Source of the DNA: Pseudeuparius sepicola
Lineage: Eukaryota > Arthropoda > Insecta > Coleoptera > Anthribidae
Reading direction: 5' to 3'
Length of the DNA: 64,000 nucleotides
Assembly (NCBI GenBank): GCA_963920635.1
Contig: OY987305.1
Location: forward strand, 9,215,153-9,279,152
Positions 55,707-64,000 of this stretch are shown here, one piece after another (the first letter of the stretch is position 1; each line of letters starts with the position of its first letter). The position numbers and the translations under genes were made by a program. The notes under the pieces were generated by a model. It made no database searches. It was given only the letters and a program-made list of their open reading frames with translations, and was not told the origin of the DNA.

Positions 55707-58578
55707 TATTGGATCCTGGGATTTCAATGTATTTAGATAGCTTTAATTTTGGAGTATGCCTGTGCAAAATCTACAGAAAATGACTAGAAGTTAGTAACAG
55801 TAACACAAGCAAAATCATATCGGGTTCCTCAGACAGTTCAGATGATGATTTGTCAATTGTAGTGTTCAAAGGCAGTGTCAGGATTCAAATAAAAACAAAT
55901 CACTTTTGGAGAGGTTAAACGAAGCACTAACAAGAAAAATGTCAAATCCATCAGTAGTAGCAGTAGCGCCAGTAGCAGAAATTCAAAACAATAGCATAAA
56001 TAAAAAATGAAATGGAAACATTTCAGAAGAGCGGACAACGTGGACCAAAGTTAAGTTAGCTTTTGATTTTTTGAGTACCTACATTACCTCTTACAATATT
56101 ATTAAATATGATTTCCATTAGCAGGATTAGTAATGACAAACTTTCGCTCTGCTATGGTAGATGAAACGATAGATAGTATTATTTTTTGTTTATTTTCTTT
56201 AAAAATCTAGAATAATATTTTTATCGGTTCAGTTCCTTTTTCCTTTTGTATGAAGTTTACAAACATTTATGCCGTTTAAGAAAAATGTTTAGTTTTGCCT
56301 TTGTCACAAAGAATCTTTTGTTTTTAACAAATAACGTTGATTTCATAAAATGTGCTTTAATTTTTACTATTCTGACAGTGACAATTACTATAACTATCGG
56401 GATCCTGAAATGTTAGATTTTTTCGGGATTGGGTCAAGACCCGTAATAGTTTACGGGTCTTGGGATTGGGTTCCCACAGACCTATACTATAAGTTGAGGT
56501 TAGTTTTATATTACGCGAAAATTGGCCATGGATGCCGGATTCGTTTTTATTTAAAAAAAAATTGTCCTGTACCTGCATCTATAACGAAATTTTCTATTGT
56601 TTTAAAAACTATAGAACTAAGTACCCTACCTGAAGTCAAAAACCAGTTTAAGGAAATGGAGTTTTTGCAAAAGTCGTCAAATTAAGTATACGGAATTTGA
56701 AGTCATATAATCCTGTTTGCAGCCGTTCCATCTGGATCAATATTTACAAAGCATAATTTAAAGGTCCTGAAAATCCCTTCAAACAGAGTCTCTAAATACA
56801 GGAGCGTAATAGAATTCTTACAAGTGGGTAAATTAAATCCATTATAACGAATACAATCTGACAATGAAATTTAAAGTTTGTATAACTTAACAATAGATTA
56901 ATTACTGTGTTTCTATAGCCATATGAATATTTAAACGTCTCTACTGAGTATACACAACCCCAGTATTGAATTTACCGACTACGTTACCGTTTAGTCTGAC
57001 GGAGCCTCCAGGGAAAAACTGAAAAATGAATGGGCGCATAAGTCTGGCTTAATTCTGGGATGCTTTGCATTTCTGTTAAAAGATTTTTGTTCAGATTCAT
57101 GTGACAATTACAGTATTTTTATTTTTGCAGACAAAACTTCAGATTACATTCTGGAAACTCCTAATCTAAGATTGCTCCGGATATCCTAAATACAGAAAAA
57201 CCAAAAATGTAAATTGTTTTACATTTTTCATCGTATAATAAAATATTAATAACACGATAAACGAGAAACATTATTATTTTAACTAAAATTTTTCAAACAG
57301 ATAAGGAGACAATTTCCATTGAAATCAAACGTTTCGTGATGGAAATATGGATGGTATCTCCACCATCGCTAAAAATCACGAGCTTAAACAACTGTTACGA
57401 AACGAAACTTCTAATAACTTCTGCACATGGTATTACATTTTTAATTATGCATTATCTGTCACGCTAATCTGTTTCAAATACGGCGCTTTCCGTTTAAAAA
57501 TAATAAAAACATGGGGATAGATAGTGAATTAATAAAACAATCGATAAGATTCACCTACTAAATTGAAGGATACTGTCATAACTTTTAAATATCAAGAAAA
57601 GCGGCAAATATCTACATTTATCTCTTTATTCATAAACATGTTTTAGGAATAACTATGTAACGTCTAGGTACCTATTGCACATAAATAAATAATAAATATA
57701 CATACATTCTAAATTACCTTAAGCACTAACGAATTATACAGTTTCCTAGATGTCTCCAACGTTGATATGTGTGTACAGGCGTGAATCTACTGAAAAGTCT
57801 GGAATAAAAAAAAACAATATCATGTGTGGGTAACGCAGTGTGCAATAATTCCATTTAGCTTTTTCATTTCCGAATTAATAGTCTCAACCTTTTAAAGGGT
57901 GTTAAAAAGGTCAATGCTTGGCATTTAAATGTTTCAGTCAACTCTATTTAACGTCACAATACGCTTCAGACTTGTAATCAAATATTATTAAAACGGCGTC
58001 TAGAGTCGCATTAGACCTCTCCCCCTATAAAGCTATAAATGCTTGTGGCATATTTTTCAAAATCAAAGCTGGTGAAACGGGATGGATGCCTATAAACATA
58101 CCTTATACCCTCTATCTCGCTCCATAGAACCAAAGTCTACAGAAGAGTATTCCGTAGAACGGACTTCGTATTACAATTTTGTACATATGGACTCTTGGGA
58201 TTCAATTTTTGAACGGAACGTTGTTAATAGTATCTTTTAAAGCAAATAATGGGGATATCGAGTTGAAATTTTGTATACTTTGTAAGTAGTGTAAGGGCCA
58301 ACGATATATAGCAATAGATTAATCAGGCCAATAAAAAGAACACAGTTTTATTTTGCTTCTACATTAGCGGATCGGGGGGGAAGGGGGGGGGGGGGGGAGA
58401 AGACGAGGTAATTCGTTTACATTGGCATTTCTTAAATTCAGTTTTTACTATTTTGTAATGCATAATAATTGCCCATGGCAAATAAAAACCTCGATGTCCA
58501 TGAAATCACTATTTCCACATCACTTTATTTTAGATCCACAGTAGGTAAGCCATGGGAGTTCTAAAACATTTTTCCCAT
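55707..58578. other. Decayed repeat DNA right of the LTR element
   Basis: Holds an acidic Ser/Asp frame (SSDSSDDDLSIVVFK) near 55,820-55,910 that soon meets a stop, hinting at a dead transposase start. A GGATTGGG-flanked hairpin lies at 56,434-56,462. A 111-codon frame at 56,350-56,685 is unrecognised. A mixed G-rich run lies at 58,373-58,397. No supported gene. Confidence 0.35.
56434..56462. repeat. 29-bp hairpin between GGATTGGG repeats
   Basis: CAAGACCCGTAA and its complement flank TAGT. GGATTGGG stands on both sides (56,426-56,433 and 56,463-56,470). It could be another small hairpin insertion with an 8-bp duplication, or part of a hairpin-rich transposon end, since similar GGGATCC/CCAATC sequence lies at 51,331-51,381. 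Confidence 0.5.
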
Positions 58579-59022
58579 GTTAATCTCCATAAGGCCGAAA
58601 TGTGGTAAAAACGCGACCACATTTTCCGCCACTTGGATTTTTTTAATTTTTCCGACAGAGATCATTTTCCATAGTCTGACGTTTTGTTAACCTTTCGTTG
58701 GCGTTTCGTTAACTCTTTTTCACGCATTGGCGTTTCGTTAACGTTTTGTTTACGCTTCTTTCACGCTTTTCACGTTTTGCGCATTTTCACGGAACGTCAT
58801 GAAACGTCATCAATTTCCATGAAACGTTATCAGTACCCATGAAATTGCGTCAACTAAACGTCACCAAAACGTCAACGTGTGAAGAAAATGTAAAAAAGCG
58901 TGAATAAATGTTAACGAATCGTCAGACTATGGAAAATGATACTTGTCGGGACAATTTAAAAACCCAAGTCGCGGAAAATTTGTTTCCGTTTTTACAAAGT
59001 TTCGGCCTCATGGGGATTAACC
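58579..59022. mobile_element. Foldback with repeated subterminal motifs
   Basis: The ends GTTAATCTCCATAAGGCCG and the complementary GGCCTCATGGGGATTAAC pair, followed by about 100 bp of imperfect arm, including CCATAGTCTGACG and its complement. The centre is dense in short motifs: TTTCGTTAAC and TTTTGTTAAC to the left, ATGAAACGTCAT and AACGTCA to the right. No transposase. Confidence 0.65.
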
Positions 59023-60533
59023 TACTATAGCCACTACCAAAGGACTAAAGTGCTACTTTTAATCCTGGGAGTGAAGATTGTTTTTAGAGCGTAAGCTATT
59101 ACTATTACTAGGTACTGATAGTTTCATTCCCCCATTTCCACCTTTTCCCATGAAGCAATTTCGCCCAAATCCTAATCGTCCTATTAAAGGCCAGATTATG
59201 TATACCAAATTTGAAGTCGATATCTTAATCAGTTCGAAAATTATCGTCGTAACATTCACATATCACACATATACCAATTTTTTGCTAAAATTTTGATTTT
59301 AGATGTTTTAGAAATCCCAGGACATAGACCTTCCGCCAAATCGTCGCCTAACGTTTTCTAAACGATCCTTCTTCAAAATATGAGTTGCGATGACGATATC
59401 ATGTGTCGAATTCGGTTTGGGAAGGAAGGTCGGCTAGCACCAAGTCAAATTTAGTAAAAAATGCTTTCAAAACTTCTGTGGATGTTTTGAGTGCACAAGT
59501 TCTAAGAAGGCCTTGCATCATAATTTTGGATCTGGGATATATACCGACTGACATAGACAATGCAACACTCAGTAAGGTGATGGTACCAATAATCGACACC
59601 ATAAGGCCAAGTGTCAACTTCACAATGCCGCTGCAATTTTGTTTGGAATATTAAGAAAGTCAATTAAGAATTATTAATTTATTAATTTGTCTATGCCTTT
59701 TAAACCTCGGCAATAAATTGTTCCCATCAACATGAACTTTTTTTGTTCAAAATAAAATTTTCTATCGTTTATTTAAAAATTGTGGTTTACAACTGGGACA
59801 CCTTGTATATTGCGGTGACTTTTTACATGATAATTGTCTACTAATCCTATTCCCAATACATTCGTTAACCCTTCTAGACATGGATGTTATAAGGTGTTTG
59901 ATATCATTTTGGGGTATGTCGTCAGTATACCGTCAGCAGCAAACCACTGATCTGAAATGGATCTGGTAGAAGAGAAGCGATCGCGGAGAAGCATTAGACG
60001 TAGTCTTCTGTCTTAAGCGTATGTCGTGCCTCCGTGGCACCCAGTACCTCTGAATGAAATTCCAGCTTTGTGCAAGCCAATTATCTTACATCTATCAAAC
60101 TCGCTTAGTTGGAAATAATTGGCTCGTCTATAAACCCTCGGCATGAGCTTGGAACAGGCAGAACACACTGAATCTCACAAAAGCAAAACACTCATCACTC
60201 ATGTCAAGTACTAAAAAGATCTGAAGAAAAACTACCTGCTGGTTTAATTCGGCCAATAGTTTGTAGAATTTGTGTTTTGAGTATAAGAACTAAACATGTG
60301 TAGATCAAAAATATAAATTATTATTAAAAGCCAGAATTATTTTTTTCTAGACCGCAATTTTACCTATTATATATAGATATAGTATATAGGCCCCTATTTA
60401 CGACCACTGACTTGCGTCGTCGATGAAGGAAGGAATTGCGTCCAGCGTGTAAGAAAACATCTTGCCAGATGCAAGAAAACTTTCATAAATTTAATGAAAT
60501 GTTTTCAGCTCGTATTGTAGTATTGTAGTCGAA
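59023..60533. other. AT-rich stretch, no supported gene
   Basis: Open frames on both strands at 59,399-59,654 overlap each other and match nothing I recognise. GGGACACCTTGTATA near 59,797 is a solo MITE end. Confidence 0.3.
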
Positions 60534-60822
60534 AAAAGTTGGGAAAGGCTGTCATTGACATGAACTTAACGCGCGGCTCCGATTTGTTCATAGTTTTTAG
60601 TATTTTTCAACCCTTGCCTAATGGTGTGCCACCTTTAAACCCCCTCAGGGTTATTTCCATATCTTGTCTAATTTTTAAAAATTATTCGGTTCGGAAAAAG
60701 TTGGGGAAGACTGTCATATTGACGTGAATTTAACGCGCGGCCCCGATTTGTTCATAGTTTTTCGTATTTTTCAACCCTAGCCCAGTGGTGTGCCACCTTT
60801 AAACCCCCTCAGCCTCAGGGTT
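60534..60822. repeat. Imperfect direct duplication, about 165-bp period
   Basis: AAAAGTTGGGAAAGGCTGTCAT at about 60,534 is repeated near 60,697. Both are followed by TTAACGCGCGG, then GATTTGTTCATAGTTTTT and GGTGTGCCACCTTTAAACCC. The copies are about 90 percent similar by eye. Confidence 0.75.
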
Positions 60823-61765
60823 TCAAAAGTTTGGTGCCGAAATGTCGCGTGTAGTGTTCCCAAAAACCGAAAAACGCGACTCCTCCTGATTAATTTAAGC
60901 TTCTGTGCGCTTGACTACTGCCCGACATTCCTTTGCCACGATCCGTGAGGCGCCAGCGTCAAACGCTGGCGTCTGACACCAACTTCACACTTCACATAAG
61001 TTATAGTCATAAGATGGCGCTGTGGGCACCAGCTGTCACAGCTTCTACCGTATTTCAAATCGGAATAAAAAAAACAATTTAAAATTATTGGGAAAGTGTA
61101 GTGAACCTTTTTTTGTAAACAAGCAAAAATGTTGCACAACGCAGAACACGGAATAAACAGAAAACGTGGAATGGGCCTTTTTCTGTACTTAGGTGGTGCA
61201 ATCTGTTGGAAAGGTTTGCTAGTTATCCCGTCATTGAGAGTGAGAGATTAATAGGTAGGTAATAACTTTTGTGAATTATGCTACAATATTCTTCACAGAG
61301 ATGGCAACGCTTGCGTTGGCAAGCTTGGTTTAAGTTTGACAGTAATAATAATAACTGCCGATCCAACGGGCGCGTTGTTTTGAAAATTTTTGTCTTAAAT
61401 CTCCAAAGTCTATCGAATTTCGGAAACGTTTCGGTATTTTCCAGTCACCGTTTGTTGACACTGTGGGCGTCTCGTGCTTGCGATTGAGATGGAAAAAATT
61501 GCCTCTTGTACGATCGTATATTGTTAGAACTCGTGCTGTGAAAAGGGTAATGACATTCTCGAGGAATATATGTGTCAGTTAGATACTGAACGGGGAAAGT
61601 CCAAGGTGTGCTAACACTCTCTTATTGTTCCATCAACCAGGGAAATACCTGGTTAATGGAACAACCATTTTTTCGTATTTAAATTATGAAAACTTAAGGG
61701 CAACGTCGCGACCGGCGCCATGTGCTCCACCAGAACGCCTCGTCACAGTTTATTAGAGGTCGAGA
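60823..61765. other. GC-richer unique stretch
   Basis: Includes a hairpin with CGCCAGCGT arms at about 60,952-60,972. A second hairpin with CATCAACCAGG/CCTGGTTAATG arms lies at about 61,628-61,660. AAGATGGCGC lies near 61,012. Composition around 60,870-61,500 is less AT-rich than neighbours and could be promoter DNA, but no exon is supported. Confidence 0.3.
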
Positions 61766-62302
61766 ACTATCGATAGCGCTATCGATAGTATAGTTTTGAC
61801 TATCGATTACTATCGATAGTACAAAAAAATGGGCACGCGCATGCGCAAAATACTACTGAAGTACAGAAGAACAGTTCATTAATATTTTGGAAAGTAATAA
61901 GTTATCAAAAACATATCAAACCAAATACCTAAAACTATTGATCCAATTGTCCGATTTTAGGTTACGGAAAATGAATTATCGCCTCTGTACGAATTATTAA
62001 AAAAAATTGTGTGTTCCTGCCACGTCTGTATAAAGTGAAAGGGTTTTTAGTTCAACAGGGCATCTAGTATCAGAAAGAATTTCGAAACTTAAACCGGATC
62101 GTGTAAATATGCTTACATTTTTGCATAAAAACTTAATAAATAAAAATGTAAGTCCGTGCAATTGAATTTTCTAGGCCTATATATTCCATTTTATAAAAAA
62201 AAACAACGAAAATCGATTTAGGAAATAATTCTTATTTGTAATTTTTTGACTATCGAAAACTATCGATAGTTCAATCCCTAAATATCGAAAACTATCGATA
62301 GT
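61766..62302. repeat. Inverted-repeat unit with TATCGATA clusters
   Basis: Five perfect TATCGATA sites (61,768; 61,780; 61,811; 62,261; 62,293) and three near matches cluster at the two ends of a roughly 540-bp unit. ACTATCGATAG begins it and CTATCGATAGT ends it. Near the left end CGCGCATGCGCA (about 61,834) is a good NRF-1-type palindrome. TATCGATA is the core bound by DREF and overlapped by BEAF-32 in Drosophila. Whether this is a mobile element or a regulatory region is open. Confidence 0.55.
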
Positions 62303-62400
62303 GACGAGAGAGAGGTACGCCTCATCGTTACGTGGGAGCAGGGATAAATAATTGTCCTATTATTCAAACATGCAGTATTTTTTTGCATTTTCGGCATATA

Positions 62401-63136
62401 CAGGGTGGCCCATTTGAAATGGAAGCACCCCCGTAAAATTTTTATTTTTCATCCGATTTTAGCCGGTTTTTCTAAAGGTCACAAAAACTCTACTGTGGTG
62501 CAAAATTTCATTAATCTCAATTTTCCAAGCCTACTACTATTTTTTTTCAGTAAAAAATGACGAAATAAACCATTTAGGTATCGATTTTTTTTTAATCCGA
62601 CACCTTAGTGTTAATAAGGACACCCTAAAACCCCCGCACATACCAAATTTGAACAAAAAATATACAGGGAGTTCCATTCTGTCAAAGTTGAGCAAAATAG
62701 GAATTTTAAAAGCATCTGGCAAGTCAAGTGTGCCATTGAATCCCCTTAAAACAGCAGAATGGTCAATAGGACCACTCAAAGTGTTGGTGTGTAAAGATCC
62801 AATAGAAAATATAAAGGGTGTCTTTCTCTGTGCCATCTCAAAATAATGAATTTTTTGGGGTCAAAAATTGAGTAGGTATAACAAAACCGCCCCATACACT
62901 ATAAACGAACTGTCTAAAAATACAGAAGCCTGAGAGTCAGTAAGTCCATACGAGTTAAGGTGGCTGGTGTGCCACAACACTCACAACAGGAAATGCACAG
63001 AAAATATATAATCTTAGACAGTGACTTTATTGATAAAGGTCCAACAATTTGAATTGTTTTTATTAAAGAGATAAGTTACTTTCGTGTTTATTAATATTTT
63101 TTCAATAATTCCACAGCACTCCTGACCAGTATATAA

Positions 63137-63203
<67 letters not shown>

Positions 63204-63783
63204 TTAGTTTAAATATATAAATTCCACAGCACTCCTGACCAGTATATAAAGTTTATATATGTATATATATATATATATAAATTTAGTTTAAATATATAAA
63301 TTTCACAGCACTCCTGACCAGTATATAAAGTTTAATAAAAATTCAGCATTTTCAGATGGCCCAGAGAAATAGACCCTGTACATTTTTGTATTGAATCTTT
63401 GCACACCAACACTTTGAGTAGTCATGTTGATCATTAATCTGTTTTGACATGGCACACTTGACCTTTAAAATGCCTATTTGCTCAACTTTGACACCCTGCA
63501 GTAGAAGGGAACTGCCTGTACTTATATGTTTTGTTTAAATTTGGTTACGGGGGTTTTAGGGCGTCCTGATTAACGCTGTGGTGTAAATGGTTTTCGTTTA
63601 TCTTTAATAGAAAAAATTATTAGTAGGCTAGGCTTTGAAAATTGAGATTAAGACCTGAAATTTTGCACCAAAGTAAAAAAAGAGTTTTTGCGACCTATCT
63701 TCAGAAAAAAACGGCTAATTTTGGATGAAAAATAAAAAAATTACGGGGTTGCATGATGCTTCCATTTCAAATGGGTCACCCTG
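62401..63783. mobile_element. TA-flanked foldback MITE, 1,383 bp
   Basis: Starts CAGGGTGGCCCATTTGAAAT after TA and ends ATTTCAAATGGGTCACCCTG before TA (63,784-63,785). Arms of about 430 bp pair imperfectly. The centre holds a triplicated block and a TA microsatellite. Mirror frames in the arms are not genes. Confidence 0.8.
63107..63336. repeat. Triplicated block with TA microsatellite
   Basis: CACAGCACTCCTGACCAGTA occurs three times (about 63,111, 63,224 and 63,303), each followed by TATAAAGTTTA. The first two copies are followed by pure TA runs (about 60 bp, then about 20 bp) and AATTTAGTTTAAATATATA. The array probably grew by unequal exchange at the TA run. Confidence 0.85.
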
Positions 63784-63785
63784 TA

Positions 63786-64000
63786 TGGACCTCCCTGATG
63801 ATGTAGTTAAAATTATTGTATTCATGACTAAATCACCCTGTAGACATCGATAATACCTAATTAATTACTGCATTCAACAATTATTATTGTTGAGAAATGA
63901 GAGTTCAGAGTTTCGCATCATTGTTAGAAGATGTACATTACATATTTAGCCAACACCATCAAATTAAAAGAACTGGATTTTGTATTGTAGCTACCTTTCA
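63786..64000. other. Window end, no gene seen
   Basis: A CACCCTGTAGAC motif near 63,834 may be another MITE terminus. Nothing else recognised. Confidence 0.3.

Noticed and set aside
59399..59654. Opposed open frames, one with a hydrophobic stretch resembling a membrane protein
   Set aside because: Too short, no splice signals, and no family recognised; chemoreceptor-like appearance is not enough.
63141..63199. Long TA run as a possible origin or AT-rich regulatory element
   Set aside because: A plain dinucleotide microsatellite within a MITE explains it.

Overview
The window is eukaryotic and almost certainly from an insect. It is AT-rich, has GT-AG introns, and is packed with short inverted-repeat DNA transposons. 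Two genes have clear insect-type orthologs: a kinesin of the KIF21 family (Drosophila Klp31E) and Endophilin A. A beetle or a similarly MITE-rich insect would fit, but the sequence alone does not settle the order. No rRNA, tRNA or CRISPR array was recognised.

Layout. Positions 1-16,600 are a repeat field of nested and side-by-side foldback elements. Most are flanked by TA and end in CAGTGTG or CAGGGTG; some carry hAT-like insertions with 8-bp target duplications. The same stretch holds a 714-bp tandem duplication, a decayed Tc1/mariner transposase fragment and a retroelement GIY-YIG endonuclease fragment. A first coding exon of an unrecognised minus-strand gene lies at 16,839-17,268. The complete minus-strand KIF21/Klp31E gene occupies 20,139-25,755 in seven coding exons. 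After another repeat-bearing interval (25,756-36,557, with a weak candidate two-exon gene), the plus-strand Endophilin A gene runs from 36,558 to 47,238 in nine coding exons plus one candidate 87-nt cassette exon. A long AT-rich 3' UTR/intergenic stretch follows.

At 51,386-55,702 sits a young minus-strand Ty3/gypsy-like LTR retrotransposon (412/mdg1-like). Its two 264-bp LTRs look identical and it is flanked by a 4-bp ACAA duplication. It encodes a small predicted membrane protein in the leader, then Gag, protease and integrase, but the reverse transcriptase and RNase H are absent. From 55,707 to the end the sequence is mostly repeats: a foldback with repeated subterminal motifs, an inverted-repeat unit carrying TATCGATA and NRF-1-like motifs, and a 1.4-kb foldback with a TA microsatellite.

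The two host genes are not an operon and have separate roles: microtubule motor or growth regulator, and membrane-curving endocytic adaptor. The most unusual items are the RT-less but recently inserted LTR element with its leader membrane ORF, the very small hairpin insertions with target duplications, and the promoter-motif-bearing repeat near 62 kb.
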